This document shows positions 7,962 through 17,371 of a stretch of 64,000 bases of DNA, in pieces. Position 1 is the stretch's first letter; every line of letters begins with the position of its first letter. The position numbers and the translations under genes are program-made. The stretch comes from Beduinella massiliensis (GTDB lineage: Bacteria; Bacillota; Clostridia; Christensenellales; Aristaeellaceae). Below the pieces are notes generated by a model. The model saw only the letters and a list, made by a program, of their open reading frames with translations. It made no database searches and was not told the origin of the DNA. The stretch is taken from assembly GCF_900199405.1 (NCBI RefSeq), contig NZ_LT963430.1, positions 1,457,605-1,521,604 on the forward strand, read 5' to 3'.

Positions 7962-8882
7962 GTGTTTAAATATGCTGTGAAGCGGATTTTGCAGATGATC
8001 CCCATGCTGCTGATCCTTTCACTGATCGTATTCCTGATGGTGCGCATGATTCCAGGCGACCCGGTGGACATCATGCTGGGCTTCGACGTGCCCAAGGACA
8101 CCAAGGAATTTGAGCGAGAGCGCCTTGGTCTGAACGATCCGCTCTATGAACAGTACTTTCGCTTCGTCGGGAATGCGCTGAAGGGCGATCTGGGAACCTC
8201 TATTTTTTCGGGCGAACCGGTCATCAAGGAGCTCGCCAAGCGCTTTCCCAAGACGCTGGTGCTGGCCGTGGGCGGAACGCTCTTCGGCTCCGTCATCGGC
8301 ATCATCCTGGGCATTATCGCCGCGGTCAAGCGCAACAAGGCGGCGGACAACATCATCATGGTCGCCTCACTTCTGACGGTTTCCACGCCCTCTTTCTTCC
8401 TGGCGCTGATTTTGATGCTGATCTTCTGCCTCCAGTTCCGCTGGCTTCCGAGCATCGGCATGGACACGTGGAAGGCGGCGATTCTTCCGATTGCGACGCT
8501 GGGCGCGCAGGCCATCGGTTCGATTGCCCGCACGACGCGCAGCGCCATGCTGGACGTCATCCATCAGGATTACATCCGCACATCCCGCTCCCGCGGCGTC
8601 CCGGAGCGGGTGGTCATCTACGTGCACGCGTTTAAGAATGCGCTGATCCCGATTCTGACGGCAGTGGGCCTTCGCTTCGGCGGCCTCCTGGCGGGCGCTA
8701 CCCTGGTGGAGACGGTCTTCTCCATCCCGGGCGTCGGACGGTTCGTGGTGGACTCCGTGAGCAACCGCGACTACCCGGCGGTGCAGGGCGCGGTGCTGAT
8801 ACTCGCGGTCACCTTCGTCGTGGTTAACACGGCGGTGGACCTGCTGTATGCGGCGGTCGATCCCCGCATCAAGTACGATTAA
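7962..8882 (+). CDS. Oligopeptide ABC transporter permease (OppB/DppB type)
   Basis: A 306-residue integral membrane protein with about six transmembrane helices. It has the N-terminal helix and large first loop of the family ('VRMIPGDPVDIMLG', 'LGLNDPLYEQYFRFVGNALKGDLGTS'). The EAA-type loop that docks the ATPase is 'HQDYIRTSRSRGVPERVVIYVHAFKNALIPI'-like near residues 200-230. The start is a GTG at 7962 with AAAGGGGG upstream. It would pair with the downstream OppC/DppC homologue to form the import channel. Confidence 0.93.
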   Translation: MFKYAVKRILQMIPMLLILSLIVFLMVRMIPGDPVDIMLGFDVPKDTKEFERERLGLNDPLYEQYFRFVGNALKGDLGTSIFSGEPVIKELAKRFPKTLVLAVGGTLFGSVIGIILGIIAAVKRNKAADNIIMVASLLTVSTPSFFLALILMLIFCLQFRWLPSIGMDTWKAAILPIATLGAQAIGSIARTTRSAMLDVIHQDYIRTSRSRGVPERVVIYVHAFKNALIPILTAVGLRFGGLLAGATLVETVFSIPGVGRFVVDSVSNRDYPAVQGAVLILAVTFVVVNTAVDLLYAAVDPRIKYD

Positions 8883-8897
8883 GGGAGGCGCCATACC

Positions 8898-9758
8898 ATG
8901 CAGGCAAAGAAAAAGCGCAAGATCAAAAATCCCATTCTCAGACGCTTCATGCGGCGCAAGGTTTCCGTCGTCGCGGCGGTGGTGCTGCTCCTGTTCGTGC
9001 TGATCGCGATCTTCGGCCCGCTGGTCTACCGCGTAGACCCGCTCAAGCAGAGCGTCATGAAGAAGTACGGTCCCATCTGCTGGGAGCATCCGCTGGGTAC
9101 GGACAACCTGGGCCGCGATACGCTGGCGCGCATGATCTACGGCGCGCGCACGTCGCTTGCGATCAGCTTCGCGGGCGTGCTGTCCGGCGCGCTGATCGGG
9201 GTGATCCTGGGTGTGTTCGCGGGTTATTTCGGCGGCTGGGTCGATACCCTGATCAGCCGGCTGGTCGATATCCTGCTCGCCTTCCCGGGACTGCTGCTGG
9301 CGATCACGATCGTAGCCATCCTCGGCGCAGGCTCGATCAATACGGTCATCGCGATCACGATCTTCACCGTTCCGGGCCTGACGCGCATGGTGCGCGGCTG
9401 CGTCATCAGCCTGAAGAGCTCCGAATACGTGCAGGCCTGCTATACGATGGGGGAGGGCGACATGCGCATCATCTTTACGCACATCATCCCCAACGCCATG
9501 TCGCAGATCATCGTCAACGTCACGCTGAGCCTCGGCACAGCGATTCTGACGGCCTCCTCGCTGTCGTTCCTGGGGCTGGGCGTAACCCCGCCTGAGGCGG
9601 AGTGGGGCGCGATGCTCTCCGGCATGCGCGAGGTGGTTCGCACGTATCCCCTGGGTGTGCTGGTGCCGGGCATTACGATCACGCTCGTAGTGATGAGCTT
9701 CAGCCTCGTGGGCGACGGCCTTCGCGACGCGCTGGACCCGAAGCTGAAGAATAACTGA
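8898..9758 (+). CDS. Oligopeptide ABC transporter permease (OppC/DppC type)
   Basis: A 286-residue inner-membrane partner of the preceding permease. The N-terminus is very basic (MQAKKKRKIKNPILRRFMRRK), followed by a first helix and the family signature 'HPLGTDNLGRDTLARMIYGARTSL'. The ATPase-docking loop is in 'SSEYVQACYTMGEGDMRIIFTHIIPN'-like residues around 175-200. The C-terminus 'GDGLRDALDPKLKNN' is typical of DppC/OppC. A GGGAGG site precedes the ATG, 15 bp after the previous stop. Confidence 0.93.
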   Translation: MQAKKKRKIKNPILRRFMRRKVSVVAAVVLLLFVLIAIFGPLVYRVDPLKQSVMKKYGPICWEHPLGTDNLGRDTLARMIYGARTSLAISFAGVLSGALIGVILGVFAGYFGGWVDTLISRLVDILLAFPGLLLAITIVAILGAGSINTVIAITIFTVPGLTRMVRGCVISLKSSEYVQACYTMGEGDMRIIFTHIIPNAMSQIIVNVTLSLGTAILTASSLSFLGLGVTPPEAEWGAMLSGMREVVRTYPLGVLVPGITITLVVMSFSLVGDGLRDALDPKLKNN

Positions 9759-9771
9759 GGAGGCGGACGCA

Positions 9772-10758
9772 ATGGCAAACTGCATGCTTCAGGTAAAAGG
9801 GCTTAAGACCTATTACTATACGGAGGAAGGCGTCGTGCCCGCCGTGGATGGGCTGGATTTTGAGGTGGAGCAGGGCGAGACGTTCGCCATCGTCGGAGAA
9901 TCCGGCTGCGGCAAGTCCGTCACGTCCCTCTCGATCCTCGGCTTGATTCCGAGCCCGCCGGGCAGGATCGTAGGCGGCGAAATCCTCTACAACGGCGAGG
10001 ACCTGCTGAAAAAAAGCGAAAAGCAGATGCGCGCGATCCGCGGCAACGAGATTTCCATGATCTTTCAGGAGCCCATGACCAGCCTGAACCCTGTGTTCAC
10101 CGTTGGACGACAGATCGGCGAATCCTTCAAGTACCACCAGCAGATGGGCAAGAACGAAATGCACGAGCGCGCGGTCGACATGCTGCGCGTGGTAGGCATT
10201 CCCTCGCCGGAAAAGGTCGTGAACGACTACCCGCATCAGCTTTCCGGCGGCATGCGCCAGCGCGTCATGATCGCCATGGCCCTGGCCTGCAACCCCAAGG
10301 TGCTGATCGCCGACGAACCCACGACAGCGCTGGATGTGACGATTCAGGCGCAGATCATGAAACTGCTCAAGGATCTCAAGGAAAAGATGGGCACGTCCAT
10401 CATCCTGATCACCCATGACCTGGGCGTCGTGGCGCAGATCGCCCAGCGGGTGATGGTCATGTACTGCGGGGAGGCGGTGGAGTGCTGTGACGCGCGCTCG
10501 GTCTATAAAAATCCGCTGCACCCCTACACCGTGGGCCTGCTGGCCTCGGTGCCCAAGCTGACCGACGACGCCACCGGCGCGCTGCCGAGCATTCCGGGCA
10601 TGGTGCCTTCGCCGAGCGAACTGCCCGCGGGCTGCCGGTTTGCGCCGCGCTGCGAAAAGTGCGGCCCGCGCTGTCGCAAGCAGAAGCCGGAGCTGGTCAC
10701 GATGGAAGGCGGCCACAAGGTGCGCTGCTTCCTGTACGACGGAGGTGTGGACGCATGA
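9772..10758 (+). CDS. Oligopeptide ABC transporter ATPase (OppD/DppD type)
   Basis: A 328-residue cytoplasmic ATPase that energises uptake. Walker A is GESGCGKS, the signature motif LSGGMRQR, and Walker [13 protein letters not shown] followed by the H-loop ITHDLG. The C-terminal extension carries the Cys-rich motif of this family ([14 protein letters not shown]), which in relatives binds an iron-sulfur cluster. GAGGAGG precedes the ATG, and its stop overlaps the next start (ATGA). Confidence 0.94.
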   Translation: MANCMLQVKGLKTYYYTEEGVVPAVDGLDFEVEQGETFAIVGESGCGKSVTSLSILGLIPSPPGRIVGGEILYNGEDLLKKSEKQMRAIRGNEISMIFQEPMTSLNPVFTVGRQIGESFKYHQQMGKNEMHERAVDMLRVVGIPSPEKVVNDYPHQLSGGMRQRVMIAMALACNPKVLIADEPTTALDVTIQAQIMKLLKDLKEKMGTSIILITHDLGVVAQIAQRVMVMYCGEAVECCDARSVYKNPLHPYTVGLLASVPKLTDDATGALPSIPGMVPSPSELPAGCRFAPRCEKCGPRCRKQKPELVTMEGGHKVRCFLYDGGVDA

Positions 10759-11747
10759 CGCAGACGCGCAAGAAGCTGCTCGAGGTCAAAAACCTCAAGG
10801 TGTATTACCCCATCCGAAAGAAGACGCCGTTTTCGGGCGCCGCGAGCTGCGTCAAGGCTGTGGACGACATCAGCTTCGACGTCTACGAGGGCGAGACGTT
10901 CGGCCTCGTGGGCGAGTCCGGCTGCGGCAAGTCCACGACCGGCAAGACGCTTGTGCGCCTGAACAAGCCCACGGAGGGAACGGTGCTGTTCGACGGGCGC
11001 GACCTGAGCCTGCACGCGGGCAGGCGGGACGTGATGGAGCTGACGCAGAAGATTCAGATCATCTTTCAGGACCCTTATTCCTCGCTCGACCCGCGCTTTA
11101 CCATCGGACACTGCATCGAGGAACCGCTGATCGTCCATAAGATGGGCAACGCGGCGGAGCGGAGGGCGCGCGTGCTTCAGCTGATGCACGACGTGGGCTT
11201 GCGGGAGGAGCAGTATACAAGGTATCCGCATGAGTTCTCCGGCGGCCAACGCCAGCGCATCGGCGTGGCCCGCGCGCTTGCCCTCAACCCTTCGCTGATC
11301 GTCTGCGACGAGCCGGTAAGCGCGCTGGACGTATCGATTCAGGCGCAGATCCTCAACCTCATGCAGGAGCTTCAGCACAAGTACAACCTCACCTATATCT
11401 TCATTTCGCACAATCTCTCCGTGGTCAGGCACGTCTGCGACCGGATCGCGGTGATGTACCTGGGCAATATCATGGAGATCGCCGACAAGAAGGAGCTGTT
11501 TGCGAACCCGCGCCATCCCTACACGCAGGCGCTGCTGGACGCGATCCCCATTCCCGATCCCGACGTATCCAGCATGAACGGCATGCTGGAGGGGGACGTG
11601 CCCAGCCCGATGAACCCGCCGCAGGGCTGCTGCTTTCACACGCGCTGCAAGTATGCGTGCGATAAGTGCCGGAAGGAGCGCCCGAAGCTTGCGGATTGCG
11701 GAAACGGCCATCAGGTCGCCTGCTGGAGAAGCGGCGACGCAGAATAA
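10755..11747 (+). CDS. Oligopeptide ABC transporter ATPase (OppF/DppF type)
   Basis: A 330-residue second ATPase of the importer. It has Walker A GESGCGKS, an OppF-specific '[17 protein letters not shown]' segment, signature [15 protein letters not shown], Walker [13 protein letters not shown] and H-loop ISHNLS. A C-terminal Cys-rich stretch ([14 protein letters not shown]) is present as in its partner. The ATG at 10755 overlaps the previous stop and is preceded by GGAGGTG; a longer in-frame reading from 10659 is just overlap with the DppD gene. A pair of unlike ATPases plus two permeases and a binding protein makes the importer complete. Confidence 0.94.
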   Translation: MTQTRKKLLEVKNLKVYYPIRKKTPFSGAASCVKAVDDISFDVYEGETFGLVGESGCGKSTTGKTLVRLNKPTEGTVLFDGRDLSLHAGRRDVMELTQKIQIIFQDPYSSLDPRFTIGHCIEEPLIVHKMGNAAERRARVLQLMHDVGLREEQYTRYPHEFSGGQRQRIGVARALALNPSLIVCDEPVSALDVSIQAQILNLMQELQHKYNLTYIFISHNLSVVRHVCDRIAVMYLGNIMEIADKKELFANPRHPYTQALLDAIPIPDPDVSSMNGMLEGDVPSPMNPPQGCCFHTRCKYACDKCRKERPKLADCGNGHQVACWRSGDAE

Positions 11748-11770
11748 ATTCGTTCAGGAGGAGCGCAAAG

Positions 11771-12853
11771 ATGGGAAATCAGTATCTGGATGTGAAGCCC
11801 GGCGGGGCGGCGCGCGTGGTCTTCAGCCGCAACCTGGCCTTCTTTACGGGGCATGCCGCGCCGCAGTATTCCACGCTGCGCGAGCAGGCTGCGGCCGTGC
11901 TGCGCCGCTACGACGAGCTGTTTGAGCAGTTCGGCCTCAAGAAGAAGAACATCGTCTATTCCGCCTGCTTTCTCAAGAACGCCGACGACGAGAAGGATTA
12001 CACGGACGCGTACTTTCAATGGATCGATCCGGAAAATCCGCCCGCGGGTTACACCGTGACGGGCATTCCGATTCAGCACAGCCCCGTGGGCGACAACATC
12101 CTGATCGAGCTGCAGCTCATCGTCGCTACCGATCCGGACGCCAAGATCGAGCGCCACGACGTCACGCAGGGCAGCCGCATGGTGGTCTACGACGGCATGG
12201 CGTATTTTACGGGGCACGTCTATCCCAAGGCGGACACGTTAGGCGAACAGACAGCGGGCGTGCTGCGCCGCTACGACGAGCTGTTTGAGAAGTTCGGCCT
12301 GAAGAAGGAAAATGTGGTCGCACAGTATGGATTTATCAAGAACATCGACAGCTACGCGGAGATCGCAAAGCCGATGGCGGAGTATTTTGGCGAAAATCCG
12401 CCTGCGGGCGTGGTCGTTCAGGCGTGCCCGAACCAGAATACCGCGCTGGGCCCGAAGCTCGAAATTGAGCTGGCGATGTTCGTGGCGACAGGCGATTCTC
12501 CGAAGATCGTGCGCAGGGACGTGGCGCCCGGCATGAGCCGCGTGGTGGAATACAACGGTCTCGCTTGGTTTACCGGCCACAGCGCGCGCCCCGGCTTCGC
12601 GACGCTAAGGGAGCAGACGCAGGCCGTGCTATCGCGCTACGACGAGCTGCTTGAGAAGTTCGGCTATAAAAAGGAAAACCTCGTCATGGCCTACGGCTTC
12701 GTGCGTGACATTGAGCAGTACGAGCAGTTTGAGGAGCCGATGAAGGCATGGCGCGACACGGAGCATCCGCCTGCGGGCGTTTTGGTGCAGGCGATTCCCT
12801 CCGGGGAAAACAACCAGTTGGAGCTGCAGCTGATCGTATCGCTCGACGACTGA
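11771..12853 (+). CDS. Triple Rid-domain (RidA/YjgF-like) fusion protein
   Basis: A 360-residue protein made of three tandem RidA/YjgF/UK114-like domains, about residues 12-130, 135-252 and 256-360, repeating every 121 residues. Each unit has an 'x-A-x-FTGH' strand (Phe25, 146 and 267), 'LREQTxAVLxRYDELxEKFG', 'KKENxV', and a closing 'PPAGxxVQ...LEIELQLIVA'. Canonical Rid proteins are about 125-residue trimers that hydrolyse reactive enamines/imines; three fused domains could form the trimer in one chain. The catalytic Arg of RidA (PAR motif) is Gly in all three units (Gly93, 213, 336), so imine hydrolysis is doubtful and ligand binding may be the role. GGAGG precedes the ATG at 11771. It lies between the ATPase and the TPR genes. 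Confidence 0.85.
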   Translation: MGNQYLDVKPGGAARVVFSRNLAFFTGHAAPQYSTLREQAAAVLRRYDELFEQFGLKKKNIVYSACFLKNADDEKDYTDAYFQWIDPENPPAGYTVTGIPIQHSPVGDNILIELQLIVATDPDAKIERHDVTQGSRMVVYDGMAYFTGHVYPKADTLGEQTAGVLRRYDELFEKFGLKKENVVAQYGFIKNIDSYAEIAKPMAEYFGENPPAGVVVQACPNQNTALGPKLEIELAMFVATGDSPKIVRRDVAPGMSRVVEYNGLAWFTGHSARPGFATLREQTQAVLSRYDELLEKFGYKKENLVMAYGFVRDIEQYEQFEEPMKAWRDTEHPPAGVLVQAIPSGENNQLELQLIVSLDD

Positions 12854-12866
12854 GGAGGAATGGAGC

Positions 12867-13652
12867 ATGAGCAAGATCGCGTCCAAGGCAAACGAAATCT
12901 TTGAAAGCAGAGAACCGCTGACCCCGAGCGAGGAGACGCAAAGGGCGCTCGAGGCGGTGAAGGCCGACCCGGAAAACCCGGAGAAGTACATGGAGCTGGG
13001 CCTCTGCCTGCGCCGGCAGATGTTCTTCCGCGAGGCCGTGGAGGCTTATTCCATCGGCCTTTCCTACGATCCGTTCAGGAGCCTGCTGTACCGCCACCGC
13101 GGCCATGCTTACGTGAACCTCGGGCTTTATCATCAAGCGGCGGCGGACTTTGAAACGGGGCTGCGCATCGATCCGAAGAACTGGGATTGCTGGTATCACC
13201 TGGGGCTTTCCTATCACCTGATGGGCGCCTACGAGCGCGCGGTCGCGGCCTATGAGCGCTGCTATGCCCTTGCGGCCTCGGACGAATTCCGCATCTGCAC
13301 CGCCGACTGGCTGTGCATGACGTACATGAAGATGGGCCGCATGGATGAAATGCGCGAGGTGGCGTCGCGCATCCGTCCGGACATGGTGCCCGGCGGCTCC
13401 GAGGGGTACTTTGACCGCGTGCTGGTTTACAATGGCACACGAAACGCCGACGAGGTGCTCAAGGAGGCGGAGGCGAAGGACGACCACATGTTTGCGACAG
13501 GCGCTTACGGGCTGGCCGTGTACTACGAAACCGTCACGAGCGAAAAGGACAAGGCGAAGAGCATCCTGACCCGCATCGCGCAGCGCGACGCGACGTGGGG
13601 CGGCTTTGCCGAGCACGCCGCCGCAGACCGACTGAAGAGCTGGAACGACTGA
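12867..13652 (+). CDS. TPR protein, paralogue 2 of the peptide operon
   Basis: A 261-residue protein with no signal peptide. TPR units are clear at 'NPEKYMELGLCLRRQMFFREAVEAY', 'YRHRGHAYVNLGLYHQAAADF' and 'DPKNWDCWYHLGLSYHLMGAYERAVAAY'. A later 'DWLCMTYMKMGRMDEM' and 'YFDRVLVYNG' match the conserved C-terminal half shared by the four paralogues. Its N-terminal 30 residues differ from the others. AGGAGG precedes the ATG, 13 bp after the triple-Rid stop, consistent with coupled expression. Function is unknown; a scaffold role is possible. Confidence 0.85.
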   Translation: MSKIASKANEIFESREPLTPSEETQRALEAVKADPENPEKYMELGLCLRRQMFFREAVEAYSIGLSYDPFRSLLYRHRGHAYVNLGLYHQAAADFETGLRIDPKNWDCWYHLGLSYHLMGAYERAVAAYERCYALAASDEFRICTADWLCMTYMKMGRMDEMREVASRIRPDMVPGGSEGYFDRVLVYNGTRNADEVLKEAEAKDDHMFATGAYGLAVYYETVTSEKDKAKSILTRIAQRDATWGGFAEHAAADRLKSWND

Positions 13653-13671
13653 AGAAGGGGAGGCAATGAAC

Positions 13672-14511
13672 ATGGCCGAAAAGAAGACGGGCCTTGACAT
13701 CGCGCGCGCGAGCACGCTGGTGCAGGCGTATCAGGTGATGAGCTGGGAGCGCAACGCGCCGCCGAAGGATCAGAACCTCGAAGCAATCGAAGCAAAGATT
13801 CAAAAGGACCCCGAAAACGCCGAGCTGTACAAGGAAAAGGGGCTGTGCCTGGCGGGGCTTGGCTACTACCGCGAGGCGGCGGAGTGCTACTCGAAGGCCA
13901 TCTCGATCGATCCGTTTAACTGGGAGTATTACCGCCACCGCGCGCACCGTTTCCTCTCCTGCGGCCTGTTTGCCGACGGCGCGGCCGATTTCACCATCGC
14001 CAGCCGCCTGAACCCGAAGGACTGGAACGTGTTTTACCACCTGGGACTCTCCTACTTCCTGCTGGGCATGTACGAGAAGGCGGACTGGGCCTACACCTGC
14101 TGCGAGGCGCTGAGCCGGACGGCGGACGACGTGGTGGCGGTCTCGGACTGGCATTACCTGACGCTCAGGCGCCTTGGCCGCGACGCGGACGCGGCGAAGC
14201 TGCTGGAGAAGATCACGCCGGACATGGACGTGACCGACGAGGTGAGCGGCTCCTACTTCCAACGGCTGCTCCTCTACAAGGGCCTCGTGAAGCCGGAGGC
14301 GCTCTTTGAAAACGTCGATCCCAAGGCGGGCGCCGATCTGGCCGTGGTCACCCAGGGCTTCGGGCTTGCTAATTACTACAAGCTGAACGGCGACACCGCC
14401 AAGTACGAAGAGCTGCTGGATCGCGTGATCGAGACCGCGGCGAACAGCCGCTGGTACAGCGCGTTTGCCTGCCTGGCGGCGCACGTGGACAAGAGCAACA
14501 ATGCCAAGTAA
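13672..14511 (+). CDS. TPR protein, paralogue 3 of the peptide operon
   Basis: A 279-residue cytoplasmic TPR protein. It shares with the next gene an N-terminal 'MSWERN/ASWERC' motif and long nearly identical stretches, including 'DPFNWEYYRHRAHRFLSC' and 'ASRLNPKDWNVFYHLGLSY', so these two are recent duplicates. The start at 13672 is chosen because GGGGAGG (13657-13663) is 8 bp away; an in-frame ATG at 13666 would leave only 2 bp. The conserved 'YFQRLLLYKGLVKPEALF' segment near residue 200 is also in the other paralogues. Confidence 0.85.
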   Translation: MAEKKTGLDIARASTLVQAYQVMSWERNAPPKDQNLEAIEAKIQKDPENAELYKEKGLCLAGLGYYREAAECYSKAISIDPFNWEYYRHRAHRFLSCGLFADGAADFTIASRLNPKDWNVFYHLGLSYFLLGMYEKADWAYTCCEALSRTADDVVAVSDWHYLTLRRLGRDADAAKLLEKITPDMDVTDEVSGSYFQRLLLYKGLVKPEALFENVDPKAGADLAVVTQGFGLANYYKLNGDTAKYEELLDRVIETAANSRWYSAFACLAAHVDKSNNAK

Positions 14512-14525
14512 GGAGGAGAAGCAAG

Positions 14526-15311
14526 ATGAGCATCGAGCAAAAGTATGAGGTCGCGAGCTGGGAACGCTGCGTCATCCCGCAGGACGACACGATCGCAGCC
14601 GCGACGGAGGCCGTGCGGCAGAACCCCGACGACGGCGACGCATGGATGCGCAAGGGACACGCGCTGGCGCGCCTTTCGATGATGCGCGAGGCGGAGGAGT
14701 GCTACGCCATGGCCGTCACCTGCGATCCGTTTAACTGGGCGTATTACCGCCACCGCGCGCATCGCTTCCTCTCCTGCTGGCGCTTTCAGGACGCGGCGGC
14801 GGATTTCGTCATCGCGTCGCGCCTGAACCCGAAGGACTGGAACGTATTTTACCACCTGGGACTCTCCTACTTCCTGCTGCGCGATTACGAGAAGGCCGCC
14901 GCGGCCTACCGGCGCTGCTACGAGCTGACCGAAGCGGAGCAGGAGCTCATCGCGATCAGCGACTGGTACTACATGACGCTCATGCGCCTGGGGCTAAAGG
15001 ATGAGGCGCAAAAGGTTCTGGACAGGATTACCGATTCCATGGACCCGGGCGAGAACACCGCGTATTACGCCCGCCTTTTGATGTACAAGGGCCTGAAGAA
15101 GCCGGAAGAGCTGCTCAGCGCCAACCCTGACGAGGTGACCGATTTGGAAATCGTCACGATGGGCTTTGGCATCGGCAATTACTACCTGATGAACGGCGAG
15201 ACCGACAAGGGCTACGCCGTCATGGAGCGCGTCATCAAGGCGGGGGACGAGAGCGACTGTTACTTCGCTTTCGCCTATCTGGCCTCCAAGGTGGAATTGT
15301 CCGCCCGCTGA
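14526..15311 (+). CDS. TPR protein, paralogue 4 of the peptide operon
   Basis: A 261-residue TPR protein, closest to the preceding gene. Repeats cover residues about 30-160 ('DAWMRKGHALARLSMMREAEECY', 'YYRHRAHRFLSCWRFQDAAADF', 'NPKDWNVFYHLGLSYFLLRDYEKAAAAY'). The C-terminal half has 'DWYYMTLMRLGLKDEAQKVL' and 'YYARLLMYKGLKKPEELL'. The DNA coding for the two shared blocks differs from the preceding gene by only a few bases over more than 50 bp, which suggests recent duplication or gene conversion. AAGGAGGAG lies before the ATG. Confidence 0.85.
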   Translation: MSIEQKYEVASWERCVIPQDDTIAAATEAVRQNPDDGDAWMRKGHALARLSMMREAEECYAMAVTCDPFNWAYYRHRAHRFLSCWRFQDAAADFVIASRLNPKDWNVFYHLGLSYFLLRDYEKAAAAYRRCYELTEAEQELIAISDWYYMTLMRLGLKDEAQKVLDRITDSMDPGENTAYYARLLMYKGLKKPEELLSANPDEVTDLEIVTMGFGIGNYYLMNGETDKGYAVMERVIKAGDESDCYFAFAYLASKVELSAR

Positions 15312-15347
15312 GCACCACGGCAAACAGCCGATGAGAGAAGGATAGCA

Positions 15348-17357
15348 ATGGAGCGATTGAATCTCGAAGACTTTCAAATGTACAATTTCCTCTCCGGCGT
15401 CAAGCTGCAAATGGACGGCGAGGGCATGGCGTACCTCGTATCCTCCGCGGATATGGAGGAAAACGGGTACAGCACGGACGTCTACTTTGTCGATCATCAG
15501 GACAGCCGTGGCAGCATCCGCCTGACCGAATCAGGCAAGGTGAAGAGCTTCGCCTGGATTTCGCGCGAACTGCTTGCGTTTACCGAATACGAAAAGCCCA
15601 CAGACGACGCGCCGGACGGCCGTACGCGCGTCTACACGGCCAACATCTTCGGAAATCTTCGGGAGGAGCGCTGCGCCTTTACGGGGCTGATGACCCTGGA
15701 GGGCGTGCTCGCAGGCGAAAAGCTGGTGCTCAGCCGCGTGGACAACATCGTCCATGAAAAGGAGCTGGAGGGGCTTTCGGGCGAGGCGTACGCTGCCCGG
15801 CGCGCGATGCTGAAGGAAAAAGAAGAGATCGCGACGGTGTTCGACGAATATCCCTTCTGGTTTAACGGACGCGGCGTCATCAACAAGACGCGTAAAGCCG
15901 TGTATACCTGCGGGCTGAACGGGGAGGACCTGACGCGCGTTACGCCCTTCGGCTTTCGCACGGAATACCTCTTCGCCGAGGGGAATCGGATCGTCTACAA
16001 CGGCTGCCAGGTGGAGCCGGTGGAGAACTATCTCACGGGCGCCTACGTCTACGACGCCGCGAACAGCACCACCACCTGCGTGCAGGAGGAGGGCGTCTGC
16101 CATATCTACGGCGTAACGCTGTGGAACGGGGACGCGGTGATCGTCTCCTCGAAGATGGACCATTACAGCGTGTCACAGTGCCCTGACCTGACGGTGATCG
16201 ATCCCGCGAGCGGCGCGCGCACCGTGCTTTGCGACTATGCGCGCGAGATCAACGTGGGCAATCCCGTGGGCAGCGATTGCCGCCTGGGCGGCGGCTACGA
16301 CCTGCGGGCGTCGGGCGACTGGCTCTATTTTATCATGGGGGTCGCGGACGCCTCACACCTGTACCGCATCGACCGTGCGGGCCATCTGGAGCCTGTGCTG
16401 GAGAAGGACGGCTCGGTAGACTGCTTCGACGTGGCGCAGGAGCGCATCTGTCTGGTCGCCATGCACGACATGCGGCTGCAGGAGCTGTACTGCATGAAGG
16501 CGGGCGAGGGCAAGGCCGCGCGCTGCACCAGCTGGAACGACGACTTTTACCTCAGCAGGCCGCCCGTCGTGCCTGAAAAGCTGAACTTCGTCAATGCGGA
16601 CGGCGTTGAAATCCATGGCTTCGTTCTGAAGCCCGTGGGCTACCGCTCCGACCGCAAGTATCCGGCCATACTGGACATCCACGGCGGCCCGCACCTCAGC
16701 TACGGCGCGGTCTACTACCACGAGATGCAGTATTGGGCCTATCGCGGCTATTTCGTGATCTACTGCAACCCCAGGGGCGGCGAGGGGCGCGGCAACGAGT
16801 TCGGCATGCTCAGCGGCCGCTTCGGCACCATCGACTACGACGACCTGATAGCCTTCTGCGACCAGGCGCTGGCGGCTTACCCGGCCATGGATGCGGCGCG
16901 GATGGGCGTCACGGGCGGCAGCTACGGCGGATTCATGACGAACTGGATCATCGGCCACACAGGGCGCTTTGCGGCGGCGGTCTCCCAGCGCAGCATCTCC
17001 AACTTCGTCAGCATGGAGGGCACGAGCGACATCGGCACGCTGTTCGCGCAGGGCCAGGTGATGGCGACCACGCACACGAATGTGGAGAAGATGTGGATGC
17101 ATTCACCGCTCAAATACGCGGACAAGTGCACCACGCCCACGCTCTTCATTCACGCGGAGCAGGACTACCGCTGCTGGATGGTCGAGGCGCTGCAAATGTA
17201 CACCACGCTCATCAACAACGGCGTGCGCACGCGGCTGTGCCTGTTTCACAACGAGAACCACGAGCTGAGCCGCGGAGGCCGTCCCAAGGGACGGATTCGC
17301 AGGCTGAGCGAGATCACCGACTGGATGGACACGTTTTTGAAGCCCGCCGACAGGTGA
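15348..17357 (+). CDS. S9-family serine peptidase (acylaminoacyl-peptidase-like)
   Basis: A 669-residue cytoplasmic peptidase of the prolyl oligopeptidase family, which removes residues from short peptides. The first 400 or so residues form a beta-propeller-like gate. The C-terminal alpha/beta hydrolase has the oxyanion motif DIHGGPH and the nucleophile elbow GGSYGGF with Ser525. Asp606 (HAEQDYRC) and His638 (NENHELSRGG) complete the triad. There is no signal peptide, so it would act on imported peptides. Its position after the importer and TPR genes, 36 bp downstream, supports a role in intracellular peptide breakdown. GAAGGAT precedes the ATG. Confidence 0.92.
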   Translation: MERLNLEDFQMYNFLSGVKLQMDGEGMAYLVSSADMEENGYSTDVYFVDHQDSRGSIRLTESGKVKSFAWISRELLAFTEYEKPTDDAPDGRTRVYTANIFGNLREERCAFTGLMTLEGVLAGEKLVLSRVDNIVHEKELEGLSGEAYAARRAMLKEKEEIATVFDEYPFWFNGRGVINKTRKAVYTCGLNGEDLTRVTPFGFRTEYLFAEGNRIVYNGCQVEPVENYLTGAYVYDAANSTTTCVQEEGVCHIYGVTLWNGDAVIVSSKMDHYSVSQCPDLTVIDPASGARTVLCDYAREINVGNPVGSDCRLGGGYDLRASGDWLYFIMGVADASHLYRIDRAGHLEPVLEKDGSVDCFDVAQERICLVAMHDMRLQELYCMKAGEGKAARCTSWNDDFYLSRPPVVPEKLNFVNADGVEIHGFVLKPVGYRSDRKYPAILDIHGGPHLSYGAVYYHEMQYWAYRGYFVIYCNPRGGEGRGNEFGMLSGRFGTIDYDDLIAFCDQALAAYPAMDAARMGVTGGSYGGFMTNWIIGHTGRFAAAVSQRSISNFVSMEGTSDIGTLFAQGQVMATTHTNVEKMWMHSPLKYADKCTTPTLFIHAEQDYRCWMVEALQMYTTLINNGVRTRLCLFHNENHELSRGGRPKGRIRRLSEITDWMDTFLKPADR

Positions 17358-17371
17358 TGGAAGGAGGATAT

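Noticed and set aside
6023-8104. A 693-codon minus-strand frame antisense to the binding protein gene
   Set aside because: Shadow of the SBP coding sequence; no ribosome site and no recognisable domain.
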